Below, piece by piece: positions 53,930-63,162 of a DNA stretch of 64,000 nucleotides. This DNA is from Beijerinckiaceae bacterium (GTDB lineage: Bacteria; Pseudomonadota; Alphaproteobacteria; Rhizobiales; Beijerinckiaceae), in the NCBI GenBank assembly GCA_009773635.1, contig WSYC01000018.1, forward strand, positions 1 to 64,000, given 5' to 3'. Made by a program: the position numbers and the translations under genes. The notes below the pieces were generated by a model. It was not told where the DNA came from and made no database searches. It worked only from the letters and a program-made list of their open reading frames with translations. Each line of letters begins with the position of its first letter. Position 1 is the first letter of the stretch.

Positions 53930-54164
53930 GGGGTTGATTTTCCGGTAAATCTCGCCAATTTGCCAGCGGTGCCGCAAGAGCACATACCATTTTCGCATGA
54001 CAACCATGCGGACGAGTGATGGGTCGCCACGTTGTTCGTGGTCCACTCATGTGTCACAGCGATGGCGGAACTTGGGCAGCGTGCCCGTTTTCTCAACCAT
54101 CGCACACAGAATTCCTGCCAGATCGGAGAACCCGGTTTCACGCAGGGCCCACAGGGAGGGGTAC

Positions 54165-54767
54165 GTGCATAGTTTTCTGAAAATCAGTTCGGCCATTGAC
54201 GCGCTTAACGAGCGTGTCGGCCAGATCGTCAAGTGGTTCATTCTCGCGGCGGTGATCATTTCGACGGTCAACGCGGTTATCCGCAAGGTATTCAATGTCA
54301 GCTCGAACGCCTGGCTTGAGATGCAGTGGTATCTGTTCGGGGCCGTGTTCATGCTCGGCGCTGCCTACACCTTCCTGAAGAACGAGCACATCCGCATCGA
54401 TATCGTGACGGGCAATTTCACCAAGCGCACGCGCGACTGGATCGATGTTTTCGGGCACGTCTTTTTCCTGATCCCCTTTGCCTGGATCCTGATTTATCAC
54501 GGCATTCCCTTCTTCTATCGCTCGTTCGCCATCGGCGAATCCTCGATGAACGCAGGCGGACTTGTGCAGTGGCCGGCGAAAATTCTCCTCCCGCTCGGCT
54601 TCATGCTGCTGCTCGCGCAGGGTATTTCGGAACTCATCAAGCGCATCGCGATCCTGCGGGGCGAAATGGTCGATCCTCATGTATTCGTCGGGCACCACGG
54701 TGCTGCCGAGGCGGAGGCCCAGCGGCTGCTTGAAGCCGCCGAGGAACTCGCCAAGGCCAAGAACTGA
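54165..54767 (+). CDS. dctQ: TRAP transporter small permease (DctQ)
   Basis: 200 residues from GTG 54165 (VHSFLKISSAIDALNERVG), with AGGGAGGGG upstream. Four membrane helices (about 20-40, 55-70, 95-115, 135-155) and the DctQ pattern EMQWYLFGAVFMLGAAYTFLKNEHIRIDIV, typical of the small subunit. It joins DctM in the inner membrane to use the sodium gradient to import organic acids. DctM begins 32 bases downstream. The coding strand then meets two tandem receptor genes on the opposite strand. Confidence 0.9.
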   Translation: MHSFLKISSAIDALNERVGQIVKWFILAAVIISTVNAVIRKVFNVSSNAWLEMQWYLFGAVFMLGAAYTFLKNEHIRIDIVTGNFTKRTRDWIDVFGHVFFLIPFAWILIYHGIPFFYRSFAIGESSMNAGGLVQWPAKILLPLGFMLLLAQGISELIKRIAILRGEMVDPHVFVGHHGAAEAEAQRLLEAAEELAKAKN

Positions 54768-54798
54768 TCCGTCCCCCGCGCTTTTTGAGGTTACTCCG

Positions 54799-56640
54799 AT
54801 GTCTTCGCGTCTTTTGAAATCGCTGGGCGGGCCGCTTCTGAGCGGTATTCTTGCCCTTTCGCTTCTTGTGCTGTTCAGCGCCGAGCCCGCGCTCGCGGCG
54901 TCTGAGATCAAGCCGGGGTTTGCCGGCTGGCTCACGCACTACATGGCGCCGATCATGTTTGCCTCGCTGGTGGCGATGCTGCTGATGGGCTACCCCGTGG
55001 CCTTTGCGCTTGCGGCCTGCGGCCTGCTCTATGCCATCGTCGGCATCGAGCTCGGGCTGTTCGTGCCGAACTTCCTGCAGGCGCTGCCGGAACGCATCTA
55101 CGGCATCATGAACAACGACGTTCTGCTGGCGATCCCGTTCTTCACCTTCATGGGTCTCATTCTTGAGCGCTCGGGCATGGCGGAAGACCTTCTCGACACC
55201 ATCGGCCAGCTCTTCGGACCGATCCGCGGTGGCCTTGCCTATGCGGTTGTTTTCGTCGGCGCACTGCTCGCGGCAACGACCGGCGTGGTCGCGGCCTCCG
55301 TGATCTCGATGGGGCTGATCTCGCTCCCCATCATGCTGCGCTACGGTTATGACCGCCGCGTCGCCTCCGGCGTTATCGCCGCTTCGGGCACGCTGGCGCA
55401 GATCATCCCGCCCTCGCTGGTGCTGATCGTCATGGCCGATCAGCTCGGCAAATCGGTCGGTGACATGTACGAGGGCGCTTTCATCCCCGGTATCGTTCTG
55501 TCTGCGCTCTACGCCGGCTACATCTTCCTTGTGTCCGTCATCCGGCCGAAGTGGGTTCCGGCGCTGCCGATCGAGGCGCGCACACTCGGTGGCGGCGTTC
55601 TCTCGCTGATCGTGATGCTCGCGGCCGCCGTTGGCCTGACCTACCTCCTGAAGGATTGGTTCGTCGGCCACGTCCAGCCCGGCTCGGAGATGATCCTCGG
55701 CGCGTTCGCGGCCATGATCATCGCCTATTGCGTTGCGCTGACGAACAAGATCTTCAAGCTCCCGCTGCTTTCCCGCCTGTCGCAGGAAGTCATCATGGTG
55801 CTGATGCCGCCGCTGGGGCTGATCTTCCTCGTGCTCGGCACGATCTTCATCGGCCTTGCGACGCCGACTGAAGGCGGCGCCATGGGCGCTGCGGGTGCGA
55901 TGATCATCGCCATCGCCAAGCGGCGCCTGAGCATGACACTTGTCAGCCAGGCGCTGGACTCGACCGCCAAGCTCTCGGCCTTCGTGGTGTTCATCCTCGT
56001 CGGTGCGCGCGTGTTCTCGCTGACCTTCTACGGCGTGAGCGGCCATATCTGGGTGGAAGAGCTGCTGGTTTCGCTCCCGGGCGGCCAGGTCGGCTTCCTG
56101 ATCTTCACCAACATCATGGTCTTCCTGCTCGCCTTCTTCCTCGATTTCTTCGAGCTCGCCTTCATCGTCGTGCCGTTGCTCGGCCCGCCGGCGGAAAAGC
56201 TCGGGATCGATCTCATCTGGTTCGGCGTCATTCTCGGCGTCAACATGCAGACGAGCTTCATGCATCCGCCGTTCGGCTTCGCGCTGTTCTACCTGCGCTC
56301 GGTCGCACCAAAGAACCCCTACTTCGACAAGGTCACCGGCAAGGAGACCGAGCCGGTCACCACCGGGCAGATCTACTGGGGCGCGGTGCCGTTCGTGGTC
56401 ATCCAGTGCATCATGGTCGCGCTGGTCATCATCTTCCCGCAGATGGTCATGCACTATAAGGGCACCCAGACGCAGATCGATCCCGCCAAGATCGAGCAGC
56501 AGCTCAAGAACCTGACGATCCCCGGCTTTGACTCGCCGGGCGGTCTACCGGGTCTCGGAGCGCCTCCGGGTCTTGGTGCACCTCCGGGTCTTGGTGCCCC
56601 GAACCTGCCGGGCCTGACGCCGCCGCCCAAGGCGCCGTAA
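54799..56640 (+). CDS. dctM: TRAP transporter large permease (DctM) with a long C-terminus
   Basis: 613 residues from ATG 54799, longer than the usual 425-450-residue DctM, as in the TakM-like class. About twelve or more membrane helices; key blocks include GMAEDLLDTIGQLFGPIRGGLAYAVVFVGALLAATTGVVAA and SGTLAQIIPPSLVLIVMADQ, the core substrate/sodium region of TRAP permeases. The last 30 residues are an unusual glycine-proline repeat (GLPGLGAPPGLGAPP...). It follows DctQ in an operon. The two TakP-like receptors downstream on the other strand are its likely partners. Confidence 0.9.
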   Translation: MSSRLLKSLGGPLLSGILALSLLVLFSAEPALAASEIKPGFAGWLTHYMAPIMFASLVAMLLMGYPVAFALAACGLLYAIVGIELGLFVPNFLQALPERIYGIMNNDVLLAIPFFTFMGLILERSGMAEDLLDTIGQLFGPIRGGLAYAVVFVGALLAATTGVVAASVISMGLISLPIMLRYGYDRRVASGVIAASGTLAQIIPPSLVLIVMADQLGKSVGDMYEGAFIPGIVLSALYAGYIFLVSVIRPKWVPALPIEARTLGGGVLSLIVMLAAAVGLTYLLKDWFVGHVQPGSEMILGAFAAMIIAYCVALTNKIFKLPLLSRLSQEVIMVLMPPLGLIFLVLGTIFIGLATPTEGGAMGAAGAMIIAIAKRRLSMTLVSQALDSTAKLSAFVVFILVGARVFSLTFYGVSGHIWVEELLVSLPGGQVGFLIFTNIMVFLLAFFLDFFELAFIVVPLLGPPAEKLGIDLIWFGVILGVNMQTSFMHPPFGFALFYLRSVAPKNPYFDKVTGKETEPVTTGQIYWGAVPFVVIQCIMVALVIIFPQMVMHYKGTQTQIDPAKIEQQLKNLTIPGFDSPGGLPGLGAPPGLGAPPGLGAPNLPGLTPPPKAP

Positions 56641-56665
56641 GCGGAGCCGCAAGCGAACTGACAAG

Positions 56666-56691
56666 AAAGGCCGGGCAGATGCCCGGCCTTT
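56666..56691. terminator. Bidirectional terminator between dctM and the receptor genes
   Basis: AAAGGCCGGGC (56666-56676) pairs with GCCCGGCCTTT (56681-56691) around a 4-base loop, with T-rich flanks on both strands. Confidence 0.85.
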
Positions 56692-56744
56692 CCATTTTAA
56701 GCTCTTCCGTCCAAAGCACGGAGGACTTCAGCCCTCCTGGATGC

Positions 56745-57836
56745 TCAACCCTTGGCGCGCTGGCGCATCTGGAAGGTGTCGTAGGTCTGCTCCGCGACCT
56801 GCCACCAGAGGTAGCTGTCGGCGCGAAACGCCGAATGCGACTCCCAGAGGCGCTTGAACATCGGGTTCCTGGCGGATTCCTCGGCGTAGATTTCATGCGC
56901 TGCCTTCCAGCAGGCATCCATCACATCTTGCGGGAACGGGCGGAGTTGCGCGCCGCCGGCCACGAGACGCTTCAGCGCAGCAGGGTTCTGCTGGTCGTAG
57001 CGCCCCATGCACCAGTTACCGGCATCCTGCGCGGCGGACTGCATGATCGCGCGGTAGTGCTTCGGCAACTCGGCCCATTTGCCCTTGTTGATCATGCAGC
57101 AGAGCGCGGCACCGCCCTCCCACCAACCCGGATAGTAATAGAACGGCGCGACCTTGGCGAAGCCAAGCTTCTCGTCGTCATAGGGGCCGACCCACTCGGC
57201 GCCATCGATGGTGCCCTTTTCGAGCGCGGGATAGATGTCTCCGCCGGCAATCTGCTGCGGCACACCGCCAACCCGCTGGATCACGCGGCCCGCAAAGCCG
57301 CCGATGCGGAACTTGAGGCCCTTCATATCCTCAAGCGATTTGATTTCCTTGCGGAACCAGCCCCCCATCTGCGCGCCGGTGTTGCCGCACATCAGGCTGA
57401 CGATGTTGTATTTGTCGGTGAATTCGTTGAACAGCGTCGACCCGTCGCCGTTGTTGAACCAGGAATTCTGCTGGCGCGCGTTGAGCCCGAACGGGATTGC
57501 CGTGCCAAAAGCGAAGCACGGGTCCTTGCCAACAAAATAATACGACGCGGTATGGCACATTTCGACCGTGGCATTGCCGACGGCATCCGCTGCCTGCAGC
57601 GCAGGTACGATTTCACCCGGCGCGAAACACTGGATCTGGAACTTGTTGTCGGTCATCTCGGCGACGCGCTTGGCGAAGACTTCGGAGACGCCGTAGAGCG
57701 TGTCGAGCGATTTCGGAAAACTGGAGGTCAGCCGCCACTTCAGCTCCGGTGAGCTTTGGGCGATCGCGGGCATGGGCAATGCAGCGGCTGCGGCGACAGC
57801 CGGTGCCGCGGTCAGAAATTGACGACGTCTAATCAT
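56745..57836 (-). CDS. dctP: TakP-like TRAP substrate-binding protein, copy A
   Basis: 363 residues, periplasmic, with an RR signal ([27 protein letters not shown]). It carries the TakP-class motifs [57 protein letters not shown] and [14 protein letters not shown]. TakP receptors bind 2-oxo acids. It is about 70-75% like the next gene by eye, so the two arose by duplication. The genes are on the opposite strand to dctQM but adjoin them. Start ATG 57836. Confidence 0.9.
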   Translation of the reverse strand: MIRRRQFLTAAPAVAAAAALPMPAIAQSSPELKWRLTSSFPKSLDTLYGVSEVFAKRVAEMTDNKFQIQCFAPGEIVPALQAADAVGNATVEMCHTASYYFVGKDPCFAFGTAIPFGLNARQQNSWFNNGDGSTLFNEFTDKYNIVSLMCGNTGAQMGGWFRKEIKSLEDMKGLKFRIGGFAGRVIQRVGGVPQQIAGGDIYPALEKGTIDGAEWVGPYDDEKLGFAKVAPFYYYPGWWEGGAALCCMINKGKWAELPKHYRAIMQSAAQDAGNWCMGRYDQQNPAALKRLVAGGAQLRPFPQDVMDACWKAAHEIYAEESARNPMFKRLWESHSAFRADSYLWWQVAEQTYDTFQMRQRAKG

Positions 57837-57935
57837 GGTTCTTCTCCCTTGGGCCTGCTCATATCGGCAGGCTCGGGAGACATCAGATCAGATTGGCGGC
57901 ATGAATCAAGCGGGTCATCACACGGGTGCCGACAA

Positions 57936-57965
57936 CGAAAAACCCCGGCCTTGCGACCGGGGTTT
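57936..57965 (-). terminator. Terminator between the two receptor genes
   Basis: On the minus strand AAACCCCGG (57965-57957) pairs with CCGGGGTTT (57948-57940), followed by a T run; it ends the transcript of the upstream receptor copy. Confidence 0.8.
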
Positions 57966-57988
57966 CCTTGTTGTGATCCGATGTCCGA

Positions 57989-59134
<1,146 letters not shown>

Positions 59135-59271
59135 TCACGCCCGGCATATGTAGGGATTTGCCCCGGTTTGGCAATGGATTTTGTGCAGGATCGTAACTTT
59201 CTGCCGCGCGCCTGAAGGATGGCCTTCATGCATGCAACGCATGGCTGCATTGCACCATGCTCAGTCTTCCT

Positions 59272-60390
59272 TCAATCAAAAACGATCCGGGGAGCAACGC
59301 GCGCCGCACCTCCCCCGTCGAGAATGGCCCAGACCTTGTCTGCGATGGCCCGATAAGCGGCGGCGTGCGGCCCGTCCGGCTCGGTCACAGTGATCGGCAG
59401 ACCGGCGTCCGAGCGCTCACGGATCGCCATCGCGAGCGGAACTTCGCCGAGAAACGGCACGCCGATGCGCGCGGCCTCGGATTTCGCTCCGCCATGGCCG
59501 AAAATGTCATGCCGCGTGCCGCAACTCGGGCAGATGAAGGTCGACATGTTCTCGACCACACCGAGAATCGGCACCTCGACCTTGCGGAACATCGCGACCC
59601 CGCGCCGCGCATCGATCAGCGCGAGATCCTGCGGCGTCGAGACGATCACCGCCCCCGCCAGCGGCACATTCTGCGCCATGGTGAGCTGCGCGTCGCCCGT
59701 GCCGGGCGGCATATCAACGACGAGAACATCGAGCTCGCCCCAGGCGACCTCGCGCAGCATCTGCTGGATGGCCGAGATCACCATCGGACCGCGCCAGATC
59801 ATCGCGGCCTCCTCGTCGACGAGGAAACCGATCGACATCACCTTGATGCCGTAACCTTCCATCGGGTTGAGCACCCGCCCGCCGGCCAGCGTCGGCTTGC
59901 CATGGATGCCGAAAAGCTTCGGCATCGACGGGCCGTAGATATCGGCATCCAGCACCCCGACCCGGAGGCCTTTTCCTGCAAGCGCCAGGGCGAGATTACA
60001 CGACGTCGTCGACTTGCCGACGCCGCCCTTGCCGCTGGCCACGGCGATGATGTGCTTCACGCCGGCAACCTGCGCCTTGGTCGCCCCGGCACCGCCCGCT
60101 GCGGGCTTTTGTGCCGCATTCGCTGCCGGCGCGGGCGAGGAAGGGGCCTTTTCGGCGGTCAGCGTCACCAGCGCGGAAGCGATCCCCGGCACGGCGCGCG
60201 CTGCCTCCTCGGCCACCTTGCGCAAGGGTTCGGCCGCACCAACCTCGGCCGCCGGAACCGAGATCGAGAAATAGGCCTTACCGTTATGAATGACGATTTC
60301 GGACAGCGCCCCCGATTGCACGAGATTGGTCTTGCCATCCGGCAAGGTCAGATGCGCAAGCGCAGCGAGAACGTCATTCTTGTCCGGCAT
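59272..60390 (-). CDS. mrp: Mrp/ApbC-family P-loop iron-sulfur carrier
   Basis: 372 residues. An N-terminal MIP18/FeoA-like DUF59 domain (residues 1-80), then a P-loop NTPase: SGKGGVGKST at residues 119-128 with the deviant Walker A of the MinD/Mrp group. The cluster-binding CPSC is at Cys287 and Cys290. Members bind and transfer Fe-S clusters using ATP hydrolysis. A Pro/Ala-rich linker (82-105) joins the domains. The start is ATG 60390. It is monocistronic. Confidence 0.93.
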   Translation of the reverse strand: MPDKNDVLAALAHLTLPDGKTNLVQSGALSEIVIHNGKAYFSISVPAAEVGAAEPLRKVAEEAARAVPGIASALVTLTAEKAPSSPAPAANAAQKPAAGGAGATKAQVAGVKHIIAVASGKGGVGKSTTSCNLALALAGKGLRVGVLDADIYGPSMPKLFGIHGKPTLAGGRVLNPMEGYGIKVMSIGFLVDEEAAMIWRGPMVISAIQQMLREVAWGELDVLVVDMPPGTGDAQLTMAQNVPLAGAVIVSTPQDLALIDARRGVAMFRKVEVPILGVVENMSTFICPSCGTRHDIFGHGGAKSEAARIGVPFLGEVPLAMAIRERSDAGLPITVTEPDGPHAAAYRAIADKVWAILDGGGAARVAPRIVFD

Positions 60391-60735
60391 CGTGATTCTT
60401 TCGGCGCGGCCAGAGCCGCTTCAAAGCTGGGAAAACAGAGCGGAAACACTCTGCCGCCTGTGATATGAACCTAGCTGGCCGGGGGTCAATGGGCGCTCTT
60501 GCACCCCGGGCGAATTATCGCATCAATCTGCCGCTTTCAGAGAGCTTCTGCCTCAAGCCTGTGCAACAGCAGAACTCCGGTTCAAAAGCAGGGCCTCATT
60601 TCGGAAAAAACTTCTCCCTTGCGCCGTAAACCGCATTGCCAAAGCGGCAAATTGCTTGGCAGATTGGAGAAAGCTGGCTGGCGGCAGACACTGTGGTCTG
60701 CGCTGTCGCTCAAGCCACGACAGGGAGAGCATAAA
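60391..60735. other. Intergenic region upstream of the amino-acid importer
   Basis: 345 bases between mrp (leftward) and the binding-protein gene (rightward). A perfect inverted repeat GCAGAC-6-GTCTGC lies at 60684-60701, about 35 bases before the start codon, and could be an operator or leader hairpin. TTGCC-5-GGCAA occurs near 60640-60655. I see no gene. Confidence 0.5.
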
Positions 60736-61527
60736 ATGAAAACGTTGCGTGTGTTGATGGCCTCGGCCTTTGCTGTGACGCTCGGCGTCGCGATGTCTGG
60801 CCCCGTGCTTGCGCAGGGCAAGGAATGGAAGGAAATCCGCATCGGTACGGAGGGCGCCTATCCCCCCTTCAACAACCTCAATGCCAAGAAGGAACTTGAG
60901 GGTTTCGAGATCGACTACATGAACGATCTCTGCGCCAAGATGAAGGTGAAATGCACCTGGGTCGTGCAGGATTGGGACGGGATCATCCCGGCACTGCTCT
61001 CGAACAAGTATGACGTCATCGTTGCCGGCATGAATGCCACGCCCGAGCGCCAGAAGAAGGTCGCCTTCTCGGATGTCTACACCCGCACACCGGTGGCGAT
61101 GGTCGGCGCGAAGTCGATCACCTCGACCGACATTTCTCCCGCCGCGCTCAAGGGCAAGTCAATCGGCGCGCAAGGCTCGACGATCCACATGAACTTCCTC
61201 GAAGCACACTACAAGACCTCCACGGCCCGCCCCTATCCGACGCAGGAAGAAGCCAACCTCGACCTGCTGAATGGTCGCCTCGACTATATCGTTGCGGACA
61301 TGGAAGCGCTCGAATCCTTCATCAAGGGCAAGGGCAAGGATTGCTGCAAGATCATCGCTGAAGTGCCCCGCGACGCCCAGATCCATGGTCCGGGTGTCGG
61401 CATGGCGATGCGTCAGGGTGAAAAGGAGCTTGCCGCGCTCCTGAACAAGGCGATCGCCACCTCCAAGACCGACGGCACGCTCGACAAGCACGCCATGAAA
61501 TGGCTGGGCAAGAAGGCTATCCAGTAA
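60736..61527 (+). CDS. Amino-acid ABC transporter substrate-binding protein
   Basis: 263 residues, periplasmic, with signal MKTLRVLMASAFAVTLGVAMSGPVLAQ. It matches the polar amino-acid (Lys/Arg/Orn/His or octopine-type) family SBP_bac_3: EIRIGTEGAYPPFNNLN, GFEIDYMNDLCAKM, VAGMNATPERQKKVAFSDVY, GAQGSTIHMNFLEAHY and a final WLGKKAIQ. Relatives bind arginine, ornithine or octopine; the exact ligand is not clear. ATG 60736 has GGGAGAGC upstream. A hairpin with T run follows, then two permease genes. Confidence 0.9.
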   Translation: MKTLRVLMASAFAVTLGVAMSGPVLAQGKEWKEIRIGTEGAYPPFNNLNAKKELEGFEIDYMNDLCAKMKVKCTWVVQDWDGIIPALLSNKYDVIVAGMNATPERQKKVAFSDVYTRTPVAMVGAKSITSTDISPAALKGKSIGAQGSTIHMNFLEAHYKTSTARPYPTQEEANLDLLNGRLDYIVADMEALESFIKGKGKDCCKIIAEVPRDAQIHGPGVGMAMRQGEKELAALLNKAIATSKTDGTLDKHAMKWLGKKAIQ

Positions 61528-61539
61528 GCCGGGAAAGAG

Positions 61540-61566
61540 GGGCGGTCCCGGCGGGATCGCCCTTTT
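61540..61566 (+). terminator. Intercistronic hairpin/attenuator after the binding-protein gene
   Basis: GGGCGGTCCC (61540-61549) and GGGATCGCCC (61553-61562) form a 10-bp stem (one G-T pair) with a 3-base loop and four T. Such sites lower expression of the permeases relative to the binding protein. Confidence 0.75.
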
Positions 61567-61575
61567 CTGGTGCTC

Positions 61576-62292
61576 ATGGAAAACGCGTTCACCCTCCTCT
61601 CGTTCGGTCCTGAAGGCTGGGGTCTTGCGCTGCTGCAGGGCGCGTGGGTGACGATTTCGATTGCGCTGGCAACCCTGCCGTTCGGGCTCGCGCTCGGCCT
61701 TGCGGTGGCGCTCGGCAAACGGTCACGCAACCCGCTCCTGCGCATGGTTTCGACGCTCTACACGACCGTTTTCCGCGGCGTGCCGGAGCTTCTGACGCTC
61801 TACATCATCTATTTCGGCATCCAGATCCTCGTCCAGAAACTCTGGTCCTCACTGGGGTTCACCAGCCAGCTGGAGATGTCGCCCTTCTTCGCCGGCATGG
61901 TTGCACTCGGCGTCGTGCTCGCCGCCTTCTCGGCCGAAGTGTGGCTCGGCGCGTTGAATTCGATCGAGAAAGGCCAGCGCGAAGCAGCCGCGGCGCTGGG
62001 GCTCACGCGGTTTCAAGCATTCCGGCTGATCATCTTCCCGCAGTTGATGCGCGTTGCGCTCCCCGGCCTCGGCAACAACTGGATGGTCTTGCTCAAGGAA
62101 ACATCGCTCGTCTCCGTCATCACCCTTCAGGACACGATGTTCATCGCCACCCGCGCGAATGTTGTCACCAAGGAGCCATTCCTGTTTTTCGGCGCGGCGG
62201 CGCTCATCTATCTCTTCTTCTCGATGATTTCGACCTGGGGCTTCGGCAAGCTCGAGGACCGCGCCAACCGCGGCTACGTGAGGGCGCGATGA
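61576..62292 (+). CDS. Amino-acid ABC transporter permease, HisQ/ArtQ-like
   Basis: About 238 residues from ATG 61576 (GTG 61570 also open). Five membrane helices with the family loop EAAAALGLTRFQAFRLIIFPQLMRVALPG (EAA motif, position about 140-168), which contacts the ATPase. The TM1-TM2 pattern TISIALATLPFGLALGLAVALGKRS and RGVPELLTLYIIYFG fit HisQ. Its stop overlaps an ATG (ATGA at 62289-62292), indicating coupled translation with the next gene. Part of the importer with the upstream binding protein. Confidence 0.88.
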   Translation: MENAFTLLSFGPEGWGLALLQGAWVTISIALATLPFGLALGLAVALGKRSRNPLLRMVSTLYTTVFRGVPELLTLYIIYFGIQILVQKLWSSLGFTSQLEMSPFFAGMVALGVVLAAFSAEVWLGALNSIEKGQREAAAALGLTRFQAFRLIIFPQLMRVALPGLGNNWMVLLKETSLVSVITLQDTMFIATRANVVTKEPFLFFGAAALIYLFFSMISTWGFGKLEDRANRGYVRAR

Positions 62293-62347
62293 GTTCCTTT
62301 TTGCCAAAGAACCCTCGCATACGCTCGGGCGCGCGTTCGCGCTTGCC

Positions 62348-63121
62348 ATGGTCATCGTGCTTCGCAAGATGCCCATGGGGCTGTCTGCCATCGCGGAGGC
62401 CCGCATGACCTGGTGTGAATGGCCCGGCGCGTTCATCGGTCTGGAAGTGCTGGAGAAATACGGCTGCCGCATGGCCACCGGCCTCGGGTTGACGCTCTAT
62501 CTCGTCGCCGTTTCCTTCGCGCTCGGGCTTGTCATCGGGCTGGCGCTCGCGGTTGCAAAACTGCGCGCCGGGCGCATTCCCAGCGCCATCATCCATGGCT
62601 ACACGACTTTTTTCCGCGGCACGCCGCTGCTGGTGCAGCTGTTCCTGATCTACTACGGCCTCGGCTCGATTCGCCCGTTCTGGCAGGAGATCGGACTCTG
62701 GTGGTTTTTCCGCGAGCCGGTCTACTGCTGCCTCCTGGCGTTTACGCTCAACACGGCGGCGTATCAGGCGGAGATATTCCGGGGCGCGCTGCAATCCCTC
62801 CCCACCGGGCAGGCGGAAGCCGCGCGCGCGCTCGGCATGCGGCCGCTGCCGATCTTCCTGAAAATCGAGATGCCGCTGGCGTTGATCGTCGCGCTGCGCC
62901 CCCTCGGCAACGAGCTGATCGTGATGATCAAGGCGAGCGCGCTGGCATCGCTTGTGACCCTCTTCGATCTGATGGGCGCGACAAAACTCGCCTTCGCCCG
63001 CAGTTTCGACCTCTCGATCTATTTTGTTGCGGCGCTGATTTATCTCTCGATGGTGGAAATCATCCGCCGTCTCTGGGATGCGATGGAAACGCGGCTGACA
63101 CGGCATCTCGTGTTGCGCTAA
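62348..63121 (+). CDS. Amino-acid ABC transporter permease, HisM/ArtM-like, with probable N-terminal frameshift
   Basis: 257 residues from ATG 62348 in one frame. Core: GLGLTLYLVAVSFALGLVIGLAL, FRGTPLLVQLFLIYYG, EAARALGMRPLPIFLKIEMPLALIV (EAA motif). The coupled ATG at 62289 reads MSSFLPKNPRIR and then leaves this frame, while the downstream frame upstream of 62348 reads LGRAFALAMVIVL. Joined by a one-base slip near 62321-62330 they give MSSFLPKNPRIR-LGRAFALAMVIVL, a plausible intact N-terminus. So a one-base deletion (or sequencing error) seems likely; translation might instead restart at 62348 or 62405. No ATPase gene follows in the window. Confidence 0.75.
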   Translation: MVIVLRKMPMGLSAIAEARMTWCEWPGAFIGLEVLEKYGCRMATGLGLTLYLVAVSFALGLVIGLALAVAKLRAGRIPSAIIHGYTTFFRGTPLLVQLFLIYYGLGSIRPFWQEIGLWWFFREPVYCCLLAFTLNTAAYQAEIFRGALQSLPTGQAEAARALGMRPLPIFLKIEMPLALIVALRPLGNELIVMIKASALASLVTLFDLMGATKLAFARSFDLSIYFVAALIYLSMVEIIRRLWDAMETRLTRHLVLR

Positions 63122-63162
63122 GCATCCTGACAACGACTTCTCACACAACACTGGAGACGACA

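Noticed and set aside
54637-56454. A 605-codon minus-strand open frame
   Set aside because: Antisense to the TRAP permease; His/Asp/Glu/Arg-rich low-complexity translation, no family pattern, no start signal.
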